Origin: Spirogloea muscicola
Taxonomy: Eukaryota > Streptophyta > Zygnematophyceae > Spirogloeales > Spirogloeaceae
DNA: 64,000 bases
Assembly (NCBI GenBank): GCA_009602725.1
Contig: WELB01000079.1
Coordinates: forward strand, 109,529 to 173,528
Direction: 5' to 3'
Part shown: in pieces, positions 1-10,935 of the stretch
How positions within the stretch are numbered: the first letter of the stretch is position 1
Layout of the letters: each line of letters starts with the position of its first letter
The notes under the pieces: model-generated
Told to the model about the DNA's origin: nothing
Database searches by the model: none
The model's input: the letters and a program-made list of their open reading frames with translations, nothing else
Made by a program: the position numbers and the translations under genes

Positions 1-102
1 TCCACAGCTGCTTCCTTCTTACAGATGTCAGAAATCATATGTTGAAGTTATATGGATTGTTTGGAAATTTTCATATGCTACTCTGAATTGTCGACAATGT
101 AG

Positions 103-716
103 GTTCTGGAAGATGCGGATTTGGTAAAGACAGCAAAGGTCCCCTGGTATCAGCCCCTAGATCCAACGCACTTCTCCATCACCAACTTCCGACTCACCTT
201 CCTTGGCCGCAGCATTACTCGCGTGATGGTTTGTCACTCCTCACCTTCCACCTCCTTTTCCAGTCAGTCCTCATTGTCAGCTAGACAGATTCTTGGAAGA
301 CTGACTGACAAATGGATGCAATGCTGCTTGCTGGACTGAAAGCTTGATGAGGTCGTGATAGCCTGCACAGACATTCTCCCCACTACATGGCTTCCTCATT
401 GTCGATTACAGTTTCCTGGTAGATAAGCATTGATGCCCATAACTTGATGTTGACTGGCAGGTTTGGACCCTGGAGAAGCTCAGTATAGCTCCTGCAGGAA
501 GCTACCGAGTCGCGCAGTTCCTAGAGAAAGGAGCAGATGGTCTAGTCGAGGGAGGCAGGTGAGAGCCATTCTCCTCCGTCGAGTGGATAAGGTTCATTCT
601 ATGCTGCAAGAGGTTGGACATCCTTATGTATGAAGTACTGTCTGGATTGCAGGAAGGAGCTGTTCACACCAATGTATTTCTTCCTTGCAAGGAAGCCCTT
701 GGCAGCCAAAAGCTAA
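103..716 (+). CDS. SMT1: Sterol C24-methyltransferase SMT1, 3' end only
   Basis: This is the C-terminal 95 residues of an S-adenosylmethionine-dependent sterol C-24 methyltransferase, the enzyme that adds the first side-chain methyl in plant and algal sterol synthesis, normally on the ER membrane. The three exons are 103-228, 461-558 and 653-716 (stop TAA). All junctions are GT-AG and the phases agree. The residues match the conserved plant SMT tail: PWYQPLDPTHFSITNFRLT, then GSYRVAQFLEKGADGLVEGG, then KELFTPMYFFLARKP before the stop. This tail belongs to the SMT C-terminal domain. The methyltransferase core with the SAM-binding motifs lies upstream of the window, so catalytic residues cannot be checked. 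A SMT2-type paralogue is possible, but the tail reads as SMT1-like. The identification to family is very secure. Confidence 0.93.
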
Positions 717-1770
717 AGCTTCACTTGATTCCACATAGCTGTTGGCAATCATATTAGTGGAACTCGAGGAGTTCCTGCTTCGCCAATGACCTTGCACGCT
801 CTTATCATTCTTTGGCTTGGTCCTCATGGTCCAGCCCTTCAACAATCTCTAGATTTTGAGTTAAGCCCTGGAGAGACCAAGCTCTTCTTGAAGAAGAGGG
901 GGCTGTGAAGAGCCAGTCCAGGCAAAACTATACAAAGTCCAAAGGGCCGAGAGGCTCTGAAACCACACGGCAATGCAAGTGAAAGCAGCTGTCTCTAAGA
1001 AGTTCTGAAGGGGGCGAGGGCTGGGAAGCAAGGAGCTCATCCGAGGGACAACTTTCGTGCATTTGAATAATCGAAGGCCAAAGTGGCCACTCATCTTGAA
1101 GGGAAAAGATTCGTGTATTTTGAAACAAATGAAGGCTAAACGAAATGGCCAAGTACAAAGAAGGGGGCGAGGGGCCAGCCGAGAAGAGGAACGTGCGCGC
1201 CCATAGAGAAGAGGGGCTGGCAAAGCCAGCCCAAAAAGAATGGACAACGTCCAAAGCCAACGAAAAGAGAAGCCGAGGGAAACGGCGGCCGCGGCGACTG
1301 ACGGCGGCTCCGCGGAACGGCGACGCCCGCCCCGACCCCGCACGGCGGTCGGGGGCCACCCCGCCACGTGGCGCCCAGGAGCGCGCAGGCGGGCCCGCCA
1401 ACTTCCCGTTGGCCCGCGCCCGAAAGCCCCCCCCCTACCTCCCTCCTCTCCCCCCCCCGTACCTCCCTACCCTCGGGCCTCTCGTGCGGCGGCCTTGGTC
1501 GAGCTCTTCTTGCTCTCAGTGATCCACACGCATGCCAGTGCTTGCCGGCACGCCCAGCGTTCCTGCGCCGGGCGCGCGGCTGCGGCCGCTCCGTGCTAAG
1601 CGCGCGCCGCCGTCGGCGCCGCCAGGTGAGTAGACTAGCGGCGAGCTCGCTTTGTCCTGACATTGCTTGCTCGTCTTCTCCGCTCCCTTGTTGGGGCCGC
1701 GGCCGCGGCCGCCATTCTCCCCCGCCCCCTTCCTCTCCTCCCCCTCCCCCTCTGGCACGTGAGTGACGTT
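717..1770. other. Intergenic SMT1-CDC20: 3' UTR, retroelement tail, GC-rich CDC20 leader
   Basis: No gene is supported here. About 850-1170 is repeat: the text around 1112-1160 (GTGTATTTTGAAACAAA and flank, minus sense) matches the 3' tail of the retroelement copies at 59.8 and 60.4 kb. A perfect inverted repeat, GGGGCTGGC-AA-AGCCAGCCC, sits at 1213-1232. From about 1270 to 1770 the sequence is very GC-rich with CCCTCC runs, which suits the promoter and 5' UTR of CDC20. Confidence 0.6.
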
Positions 1771-4039
1771 ATGTTGCAGACTCCGAGCAAGGCGCCGAGC
1801 CGATGGGAGCGCCTGGCGCTCGCCGACCGCGGCGGCAGCATCGGCAACGGCGGCACCTCCCCACTCTCCGCGCGCAAGACGCCGCACCGCACGCCCGGCC
1901 AGGTGAGGCGGTGCCTGCCATAGCGGCCTCCCGTGCGCTCGCTTGGATCGGGGGTCCGTCATCAGTCCAGCCGTGCAGGACCTTAGAGAGCGCTGGCCAT
2001 CTTTCTTGCAGGGGGACCGCTTCATCCCTGCGCGAGCTGCCATGGACATGGAGGTTGCGCGCTTCAACCTCCTGGCTGACGCCAAGGAGAATGCCGGCGG
2101 CGCAGCCACTACCGGCGGCGCCGGCGCCGTTGCTGCTGCAGTCGGCGGCGGCGCCGCTGAGTATGTGACCCCTGGCAAGGTACGCCCGATTCTGCTCCAG
2201 ATTGTGGTCTTGATTGCGGTCTTGTAGTCTTGGTTGTGGTCTTGACGCCGCAGCTCACCGTCCCGTCGCTGTCTGCAGGAGCACTACAAGCTGCACCTAG
2301 CGGACAACCTGCTGCGCGAGCCGGGCACGGCCTGCGGCAATGGCGGCGGAGGTGTCAGCCAGCGGCCGACTAAGATCCTGGCGTTCAAGCACAAGGCGCC
2401 GGCGCCGCCCGAGGGCTACGATGGCAGCCGAGCGCGCGTCCTCTACTCCCAGAGCGGCGCGGCAGGGGCCCGCGCCCCGCCGCGCCGGGCTTTCCGCCAC
2501 ATCCCCCAGGTTCGGCCGGTCCCCTGTCTGCCTTCGAGACAAGGACGCGCAGGGTGGGCGGTGATGCTCATATTGCGACCTTCTTGTGCTGACGCCCATT
2601 GGTGCTTGCTTGGCGGCTGTCGCTGGCGTTGGTGGCAGGCGCCGGAGCGCATCTTGGATGCGCCGGAGCTCGTGGACGACTACTACCTCAACCTGCTGGA
2701 TTGGGGCTCGCGCAACACCGTCGCTGTGGCGCTCGGCGGCGCAGTCTACTTGTGGGACGCCGCCTCTGGCTTCATCGAGGAGCTGAGCCGGTGTGCCGGC
2801 GAGAGCGACTACGTCACGTCCGTGGCGTGGGCCGCGGACGGCCGACACCTGGCGGTCGGGCTGAGCACCTCCGAGGTGCAGCTGTGGGACTCCTGCTCGC
2901 TGCGGCAGATCCGCACGCTCAAGGGCCACACCGCGCGCGTCAGCAGCCTCTCCTGGAACGGCTCCACCCTTAGCACGGGCGGCCGCGACAACCTGATCAT
3001 CAACCACGACGGTGTGGAGTCGCTTCTGCACCGCCTGTCCTTGTTGCCCTCTTTCAAGAACACAGCAAGCGAGCTTGCCGAGCGGCGGCCTCTGCCGTAT
3101 GAACAGCAACGCGGCAGTCAAGTTGCCTTGCTAACGGTAGTGAGTGCGTGGTGGCGCGCAGTGCGGGTGCGGGAGCACGTGACGGCGCAGCTGGCAGGGC
3201 ACGCACAGGAGGTGTGCGGCCTCCGGTGGTCGCCGTCGGGCCAGCAGCTGGCCTCTGGCGGTAATGACAACCTGCTGCTGGTGTGGGACTCAGCCGCTGG
3301 TGGCAGCGGCGGGCCGCTCCACCGGCTCGACGCGCACCAGGCCGCCGTCAAGGCGCTGGCGTGGTGCCCGTTCCAGGCCAACCTGCTGGCGTCGGGCGGC
3401 GGCACCGCCGACCGCTGCATCAAATTCTGGAACACACACACGGGCGCTCTCGTCAACTCCGTCGACACCAACTCGCAGGTCTGCGGACAGCTACTGCGGA
3501 GCGGGCCGCCGGCAGTGGTTGGACCGAGGTGCTCTTGTCCGGTGCTCGCAGCCGACTCCTGCCTGGCACCTGACCGTGGGCCTGCGACGAGCGCAGGTGT
3601 GCTCGCTGCTTTGGAGCCAGCACGAGCGCGAGATCCTGAGCTCGCACGGATTCAGCCAGAACCAGCTGTGCCTGTGGCGCTACCCCTCCATGACCAAGGC
3701 TGCAGAGCTCACTGGCCACACCGCCCGAGTTCTCCACCTCGCTCAGGTCCGGCCGATGCCGCCGCTGCCATTCTTGCCTCTGCGTCACCATGTGCCTGCC
3801 GTGGGCGTTACAGAGGCCAAGCTCGGGCGTGGAGGATGAGACTAACTTAACAAAGCGGCGGCTGCATTGTTTGGCAGAGCCCAGACGGGTTAACTGTGCT
3901 ATCGGCGGCCGCCGATGAGACGCTGCGGTTCTGGAAGGTCTTCGGCCCGCAGGTCGAGGCGGGCGGCGCTCGGGCTGGCCGTGCCAAAGCAGCAGGCGAG
4001 GAGAAGAAGAGCGTGCTGCTGCGCGCCAACATTCGCTGA
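1771..4039 (+). CDS. CDC20: CDC20, activator subunit of the anaphase-promoting complex
   Basis: CDC20 is the WD40 activator and substrate receptor of the APC/C ubiquitin ligase. It drives degradation of securin and mitotic cyclins and is the target of the spindle checkpoint. Seven exons read in phase: 1771-1902, 2012-2179, 2279-2509, 2639-3011, 3162-3478, 3597-3746, 3878-4039; 510 residues, close to human (499). Landmarks in order: APSRWERLA and [10 protein letters not shown] near the N-terminus (animal CDC20 has RWQRKA and GRTPGRTPGK), the C-box DRFIPAR at about residue 46, a KEN triplet, then [20 protein letters not shown] opening the propeller. The seven-blade core follows, with [20 protein letters not shown] and SHGFSQNQL. 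The last two residues are Ile-Arg, the IR tail that docks on APC3. The start is the ATG that opens the conserved RW segment. The C-box, KEN and CDC20-type propeller favour CDC20 over CDH1/CCS52. Confidence 0.95.
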
Positions 4040-5252
4040 GGGCGGCCACCGCCCCTCTCTTGAATCTGTGCACCCGCCAGCGGCGAATCGGCCCTCGTGG
4101 CAGCACTGCTGGTGGTGAGTGTGGTCACTGCAAGAGCAGTGATGACCATGTGCCCTTCTCGATCTTTGAGGAGCAGTCTCAAGGTAAGCGCAGCCAGCGC
4201 TCCTCTTGAGAATGATAGCTGGGAAAAGCAAGCTGCCTCAGCTGCTTTCATCACAGCAGCCCTGTGCTGCTTCTTGTGGAGCTGTCCTTAGTCCGGCATC
4301 TCGTGCTCTTGCATTGTGTGAAGACGCAGAAAGTAGTGGCTTGCAAACCCCACCTTCCTGACATTGTGCTGTGACACTGCTTGGTTGTAGGCCCGACAAT
4401 TTGGGGTGCAGCCCTGCGGGGGCGGAACCCAATCATGCATGCACCACGGCATGCGGACACAGTGCAGCTTTGTGCTGCTCCCATGAATCGCCACTGTGCT
4501 CCACTGGCATTGGTCAATGCCACCACCTCAGCAATATGTTGATTTGCCGGCCTGCCAGCCGGCGCAGACATCCATCCCCACCCAGAACACCAGCAAACTT
4601 CCAGACACCTGCTCCACGCCCCCCTTGCGACCTTAATCTAGGCCAGAGGTAGAAGCTAGGGTTGCTGCTTCATAAGCCGAGCAGACATAAGGGCATGGAG
4701 TACATTAGTGTGAGATACCACATCTCAGCCTGGAGATAATCGGCATGGCGGCTGCAAAGACGTGAGTAGTAACACAAAGCTTAGCTCACACGACCTGGCA
4801 TGCATTTTGTGCGGGCATTGGCACACTTTCTGTAGCAAGAGCACATTGCTTCCTTGAGTAGCGCTTACACTTTGTTGTGTATGACAACCTTGGCAGAACA
4901 ACTCAGGCGGCCGGCCTATTTTATACATAGCGCATGCGCTTGGCTTTTGCGGCTGCCAAATCTGCAGCTATAGCGTACACATATGGCTTTCCTAGGAGTC
5001 GACAGCGATGGCTGTTGTGCTGCTCTGCAACAACATGCATCCTTGTGGCTGCTGCATCGAGTGTATATTGCTCCTAGTCACCTAGAGCACGCCAGAAGCA
5101 CAAGCCACAGAAGTCAGATTAGTTCATAATAAGGCATTTAGGTGTCACCTTCGGCTTTAGTTGCTTATTTAACAGGACACCACTTCTTGGAGTTGAGGCT
5201 TGTGAGGTGCATGCTGGGCTGGCACCTTCCCACCACCCTAGCTCTTGCAAGA
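4040..5252. other. Convergent intergenic between CDC20 and the zinc-finger gene
   Basis: This stretch lies between the 3' ends of two convergent genes. I see no coding exon with splice support. The short open frames have no recognisable motif. It presumably holds both 3' UTRs. Confidence 0.5.
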
Positions 5253-7769
5253 TCAGTGTTTGCGTGAGCAATTTAACCAACCTTCCTTGACGAGCTGGGC
5301 GAGCTTAATGGCGGCGCGCCGGAGCACTCCCGTAGTACCTTTGCCGTCTGTGCTGCCGCTGCTAGCCTTTTGCCTGGCCTTCCCGCGGCCGTGACTGCTG
5401 CTCGCAGCAGCTTGCAGGCCCGCTTTGGCCGCTGCTGCAGCAGAGAACCAGCACATGCATGCATGAGACTGGCTTGACTTAGTCGGCCAGGTGCACATGG
5501 CCGCCACAGCGGCGCAGATTGCAGTGCCAACTGCAGGCAGGCAGCCGGAGCTCACCGGCAGGGCGGCTCTTCTTGGCGAGCGCGTGAAGCCAGCGGGAGC
5601 GAAGGTGGTAAGCGCACAGCCGCCGGCCGGGCTCTGCTGCGTCGTCGCACTGCCATCCCTGCCCCGACGACTTGGCGCACCGCTGCTCGTCTGCACCGCC
5701 TGCTCCACGCCTGACGGTGCCTCCAACGGGCTGCTGCGTACGGCTTACTTCCGCGCTCCTCATGGAGCGCGCTACTCCCCGCAGCACCTTCTCGTGGTGC
5801 TCGCACAGCCTGCGGCCGCTGGGGATCGGCAGCAGGCAGCGACTCCGGCCCCTCCCAGGCCGCAGCTGGAACGAGCACAACCCGGCCTTGCCGCTGCTGC
5901 CGCCGGCAGCTTGGGCAGCAGCATGCAGCACTGCAGGCACGCCGCCGTGACGGCCACCTCGCCCACTGCTGCCTGCCTCGGCTGAGCGGCGGAACTGGGC
6001 GGCAAGCTGGGCCGCCTTGACTGCCGCCACAGCCCGCCGTGTTCCGACGACCGGCACGAGTGCAGCTGGTGCTGTGCTCGTTGGCTCTTCTGCTGCCATG
6101 CCCGCAACCGCCACCATCGCCTCTGCTGCTGTCGCCGTTCCTGCTGTTCCAAATGCCACCGCTGTCGTCTGAGCCGCCTGTAGTGGAGCTGCTCCGGCAG
6201 TCACCTCACGCCCGTTCGGTGCTGGTGGGGTCGCCGTGCTGTGGTCGCCACCAGCACTTTGTGAGCTATGGCACTGCACAACCATCGCCGCAGCTTCCCT
6301 GCCTCTCTGCTCGCCATCCTCGGCCTTCTCGGTCGCGCCGCCACTGTTGGTCTTGTCACTGCCGAGGCTGCGTTTACTGCCGCTGCCTCCGCTTGCCAGC
6401 TCTGTTGCTACCTCCGGCAACATTTCCGGCCTGGCCTCTGCTTCTAGCGGCCGAGGCGCACACGATACTCCTTGCGTCATGCCGGCCTGGCCAGAGCTGC
6501 AGCTCTCTAACGTCGCCGGTTGTCCGCCGGCCGGCCCCTGCTTGGCAGCCTCGGGGTTAGTCGGCCCTGTTGGGCCATCCGACACACTACCAGCTGCGCC
6601 CCCGGTCGACATTGCCCTCTCGCCATCCTCGACTGCTGCAACATCTTCCGGCGCAAAGGCGTTGACATCCTCCAACCTTGGATGCTCACTCTCGTCAAGC
6701 TCCTGCTTCACTCCAGGTTCCACTTGCTCATATTCGTCGTTCTGGGGGACGGTGCGCCGATGGGGCACCTTGCTGCGGGCACGCCGGCTGACGCTGAGCG
6801 CCGCGATGTCCACCACCATGACCTCTATTCCGCCACTGCCGTCGCCGCCGTCATCGGAGGCCGGCAGCCCACGCCGGCGGCCTCGGCCAGCGCTGCCGTC
6901 CTCCTCCCACTCGCCGCCCAGCAGGTGCCGAGGCCGCTTCCGCTGCCGTGGCTCGCGGCGGGGAAGGATGCCGGCTCCCGCTTCCGGCTCCTCCTCAGCG
7001 CCCCTTGCCAGCACCTCGCTCCTCGCACCTCCCTCCTCCCCCACCTCCTCCTCCCTCCTCCCCCTCTCCTCCATTCCTCCTCCCTGCCTCTCCACCATAC
7101 TCGACCCGTCAACGGCAGCACCGTCGGTAGCGGCCACTGAGGCCTGGTCAGCGGCGGGAGCGTGAGCGGCGGTGCCAGGGGCGGCGAGCTCGTCGGCGGT
7201 TACATCGTCGTAGACGCCGGGGCTGACAAGGGCAGTTGCTGGTCCACCCACTGTCATGCGGCTAGTCTTAAGTGCCGGCTGCTCTGTATGCGAGACAGCC
7301 GCATAAGCAGCCACGGCATCAAGAAATATATGCGCCATGTCTGCAACGGCCTCTGGTGACACCAGCTGCTCCGACGGCAGCGTCTCTGGAGCACCGACGA
7401 CGGGCTCCTCTGCGGCGGCGGCCGTACTTGGCGCCCTGTCCTGCGGCATGCACAGCTCCACCGCCTCGAGGGCGGCTGCCGGCGGCTCCGCCTTCGCTTC
7501 GATAACCAATGCTGACCGCACCTTCGCATCCGGAGCTGCATTGTCTTCCTTCTCGTCGGCCTGGCCCACACTCAGGACCTCGGCGAGCACCGGCGCTCCC
7601 AGCTGCGGCGCCAGGCCTTGGCTGGACTGGACCGCAGCCGGCGGCGGCACCTGGCCAGCGAGAGCCGCCGGCTCTGCGGCACTCGGAGGCTCGCCCCTGG
7701 CATCGGGCCTCGCCGGCTCCCACGAGCAGCCGGCGGCGACCTCGCCGTCGGCCGCCGCCAGGCCGAGCG
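5253..7769 (-). CDS. Nuclear protein with two WRC/C3Hc3H-type zinc fingers, 5' end in gap
   Basis: Two exons are supported: 7769-5556 (open from the gap edge) and 5434-5253, joined by a GT-AG intron in phase. The C-terminal region carries two fingers. The first is C-x12-C-x10-C-x2-H, ending RLCEHH. The second is C-x9-C-x10-C-x2-H, reading RCAKSSGQGWQC then RLCAYHL; this is exactly the spacing of the plant WRC domain and of the zf-C3Hc3H family found in KANSL2 and INO80D-like chromatin proteins. About 600 residues upstream are Ala/Glu/Gly-rich and look disordered, with basic patches such as REPRQRKRPRHL. The last exon ends in a basic tail. The start codon lies in or beyond the 893-bp N run. 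A chromatin or DNA-binding role is inferred from the fingers only; no orthologue is claimed. Confidence 0.7.
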
Positions 7770-8662
7770 NNNNNNNNNNNNNNNNNNNNNNNNNNNNNNN
7801 NNNNNNNNNNNNNNNNNNNNNNNNNNNNNNNNNNNNNNNNNNNNNNNNNNNNNNNNNNNNNNNNNNNNNNNNNNNNNNNNNNNNNNNNNNNNNNNNNNNN
7901 NNNNNNNNNNNNNNNNNNNNNNNNNNNNNNNNNNNNNNNNNNNNNNNNNNNNNNNNNNNNNNNNNNNNNNNNNNNNNNNNNNNNNNNNNNNNNNNNNNNN
8001 NNNNNNNNNNNNNNNNNNNNNNNNNNNNNNNNNNNNNNNNNNNNNNNNNNNNNNNNNNNNNNNNNNNNNNNNNNNNNNNNNNNNNNNNNNNNNNNNNNNN
8101 NNNNNNNNNNNNNNNNNNNNNNNNNNNNNNNNNNNNNNNNNNNNNNNNNNNNNNNNNNNNNNNNNNNNNNNNNNNNNNNNNNNNNNNNNNNNNNNNNNNN
8201 NNNNNNNNNNNNNNNNNNNNNNNNNNNNNNNNNNNNNNNNNNNNNNNNNNNNNNNNNNNNNNNNNNNNNNNNNNNNNNNNNNNNNNNNNNNNNNNNNNNN
8301 NNNNNNNNNNNNNNNNNNNNNNNNNNNNNNNNNNNNNNNNNNNNNNNNNNNNNNNNNNNNNNNNNNNNNNNNNNNNNNNNNNNNNNNNNNNNNNNNNNNN
8401 NNNNNNNNNNNNNNNNNNNNNNNNNNNNNNNNNNNNNNNNNNNNNNNNNNNNNNNNNNNNNNNNNNNNNNNNNNNNNNNNNNNNNNNNNNNNNNNNNNNN
8501 NNNNNNNNNNNNNNNNNNNNNNNNNNNNNNNNNNNNNNNNNNNNNNNNNNNNNNNNNNNNNNNNNNNNNNNNNNNNNNNNNNNNNNNNNNNNNNNNNNNN
8601 NNNNNNNNNNNNNNNNNNNNNNNNNNNNNNNNNNNNNNNNNNNNNNNNNNNNNNNNNNNNNN
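7770..8662. other. Assembly gap (893 N)
   Basis: An N run lies at the 5' end of the minus-strand zinc-finger gene. It is followed at 8665-8687 by a 23-base C homopolymer. Nothing can be called inside it. Confidence 0.99.
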
Positions 8663-8892
8663 GCCCCCCCCCCCCCCCCCCCCCCCCACTCCCCCTCCTT
8701 CACCTGGCTGGCTACCACAGCCGCTTTCTTGGCATCAGCAGCCGCGTTCATTCATGAAGATTGACCTCCACCGCCCCCCATTCATAATGGGAAGAAAGCG
8801 GCTGCTGATATTGAAGAGTCGGCTGTGAAATGCCAGCCAGATGCATACAGGTGTTCATGACGGAGCCAAAGAAAGAAGTGGCACTCCCAAAG
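8663..8892. repeat. Interspersed repeat unit (gaagaaagcggctgctgat family)
   Basis: The sequence around 8700-8750 (minus) and 8790-8850 (plus) shares the pattern AAGAAAGCGGCTGCTGAT...GCGGCTGT...GCCAGCCAG. The same pattern recurs at 30494-30560 and 30661-30720, and a weaker form occurs near 62150. The two units at 8.7 kb face each other. This makes the apparent protein start at 8751 part of a repeat rather than a gene start. Confidence 0.6.
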
Positions 8893-9168
8893 GGGGCACT
8901 GGGCGCTCGGTGGCTTGAGCTACTTAACCAGCTCGCCCGCCACGCAATCGCCCGTCGCTTCCATGGTGAACCGGTAGACTTTCCTGCAGCCGGGTCGCTG
9001 GCGCAAGTGTATCGCATGCGCTTGGCCGTCTCGCTGCAGAGGTCCATGGCCCGTGCGCTACACCTTCGTGCCGGGAGAGCCCTCGCTGCTGCCTCTGGCT
9101 CTGTCCAGGGGACCCACTTCCAGGACCCTAGCCTCTCTGATTTGCGGCTGCTTAGCAGGGGTTACTGA
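8893..9168 (+). mobile_element. Non-LTR retroelement fragment, C-terminal ORF end (family A)
   Basis: An open 91-residue end reads ALGARWLELLNQLARHAIAR, then RRFHGEPVDF, GSLAQVYRMRL and AGRALAAASG, and finishes SDLRLLSRGY-stop. Near-identical ends occur at 55969-56340 and 61865-62150 on the minus strand, and degraded ones elsewhere in the window. The longer copies show that this segment follows a restriction-like-endonuclease-type domain. The 5' part is missing, as expected for a 5'-truncated insertion. Its 3' UTR follows at 9169-9310 and contains the hairpin described separately. Confidence 0.75.
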
Positions 9169-9420
9169 GTAATTTGTAGCTGCTTTCTTTCTTTGTGTGC
9201 TTTGGTTTCTTAGCGCTTCCTCTGGCTTCCTCTGGCCCCCTTCTCGTTCTTTGTTCATTCGTTTTTGGGCTGGCTTGTCCAGCCCCTATCCTCAATGGGC
9301 GAGCCCTTTCTTCAAAGGGGGCAAGGGCTGCGAAAAGCCAGCCCAAAAAGAGAAGAAGTGGCACTCCTAATGGGGGCAACGGCTGCGAAAAGCCAGCCCA
9401 TAAAGAATGCACAAAGGTTC
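9169..9420 (+). repeat. Retroelement 3' UTR with conserved hairpin
   Basis: Starting right after the stop at 9168, the text TTTGTAGCTGCTTT, then CTTAGCGCTTCC, CTGGCCCCCTTCTCG and TTGTTCATTC leads into GGGCTGGCTTGTCCAGCCCC (9267-9286). That is a hairpin with a short loop, followed by CCTCAATGGGCGAGC. The same order is seen after the family A ends at 55265 and 58290 and at 25.6 and 61.8 kb. A second, imperfect copy in the opposite sense follows at about 9320-9415. Confidence 0.7.
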
Positions 9421-9544
9421 AGAGGGGCCTAAGAGCGGTGAGCAGCTACAAAGAAGAAAGTGCTCGCCCATTGAGAATAGGGGCTGGAACAACCAGCCCG
9501 AAAAGGGGCCTGAGGATGCAATGGTAAAACAGGGGGAGGATGGA

Positions 9545-9770
9545 TCACTCAATAAGTACGAGTGAGGAGCCTCAGATCCGACAGACTAGCTGCCGGGAAG
9601 CTATCACCCTGACGAAAGCCAGAGGCTAGGCAGACAGGGCGCCTCAATACCCCCGTGCCAGCAGTAGGAAGTCAGATGAGCTGAGGGGAGGAAGAGCAAC
9701 CCCGCTGCGCAAGCCAGAGGCTGCTGCAAGTGCGCGACCAGCCCGGCGATGCAAAGCAATCGCACAATGA
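9545..9770 (-). mobile_element. Two retroelement C-terminal tails (family A, minus strand)
   Basis: Read on the minus strand, the segment from about 9760 to 9644 encodes AGRALAAASG, then SSDFLLLARGY and a stop. A second, shorter tail at about 9590-9550 encodes SDLRLLTRTY-stop. Both are 5'-truncated remnants of the same ORF end seen at 9100-9168. Confidence 0.6.
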
Positions 9771-10935
9771 AGACTCTTCCAGTACAGGGCAATGGCTGTG
9801 AGTGGCCAGCCCAACAACGGAGGGAGTGGAAGGGGCCACGAAAGCGCAAAATTATGCAAGTCCCCCAATTTACTTGTAAAGGCAAAGCCACGCACCTTAC
9901 AGCACAGGTGCAGCCGCATCAGGCTGTTAGAAGTCAAGGCAGTCAAGGCTCAGGGTTTGGAGTGAGGGTGCATAATGGAAAGAAATGGCTCGCCCATAGA
10001 AACAGAGGGGCATGATAGGAGGCGGCTGTATGTCGCCTTAATGTTGAGGCTGTGGGACCTGTGATGCAGTTTAGAACGTCAGTAGGGACATTGCCACAGA
10101 GTCCACGTGACAAGCGAGGCTCTCACAGCCGTAGAACACCCTGGACATCATGCCATGTCTCCGAGAAAAGGCTCCGGAAAAGGCTTCAGCAAAACGGCAG
10201 GCTGCTGCAGCTCTGCCTTCACACTGTGGGCCTCTGCAATTCCTCCCCCGCTGCCTACTTGCGGCTTTCATCCTGACAGAGTGCGCTATTGCCATGCCTC
10301 ATCTCATGGACTCAGACAGCGCGGCCAGCAGGAGCGCATGGCAGACAGATTAAGCAGAGCTGAAAGGCACCTCCAGCAACCGCCACAGAGGCTAACATCC
10401 ATTATCAACAGTTAGAGTGGTCTTTGGGCTGCGCCGCTGCTTTGGCGCCCAGCCTGGCCTGGCCCTGCCCAACCCACCCGCTCCAACTGCATCGTATTGA
10501 CCACCTATGACTGCCAGCGTTGCTTGCAGGCAGCCTTCACTGCTGGCCTGCCGAACACTCAGTTCAGCACACGTGCCTGGATTCCCACTTTCAACAATCT
10601 CCTACAGCTTAACCGCACCAGAATGCATTCCTTCCATAGTAAAACTTTCACTTTACATGTCGCTGAGTGCAGGCCATGGCAGACTTGCTGGCCCTGAGCA
10701 CAGCCCCCCAGGACAGAGTTCTGACCAACCAAAGGAGGCAAGCACGCCTGCAGTGCATGGACTGTCCTGCTATACAACGACGCCACCACAAAAACCTCTC
10801 TAGGTCTTCTGAGGACTGCAAGCTGCAAGAAAATGGCGGCAGATATCTGAACAACCGCCGTGAGTACTCGGCAGCGACCTGGAGGAGAGTGGGCGAGCCT
10901 TTGGCGTTGCAGAGGCCAGGTCTGGGGCCACTGGC
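9771..10935. other. Downstream of GAPN: no gene seen
   Basis: About 1.2 kb lies between the retroelement remnants and the stop codon of the minus-strand GAPN gene. Short open frames are present, but none has a recognisable motif or splice support. The part nearest 10935 is presumably the GAPN 3' UTR. Confidence 0.45.

Noticed and set aside
8663-8751. ATG at 8751 as the start of the zinc-finger protein (a 1,090-codon frame through the N run)
   Set aside because: The sequence beyond the gap is an interspersed repeat found elsewhere, and the frame is open only because N was read as coding. The true start is unknown.
7319-8828. Several long frames on both strands that cross the N runs at 7770, 37556 and 48204
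   Set aside because: They exist only because N does not encode stops. Their non-N parts are shadows of real genes or simple repeats.
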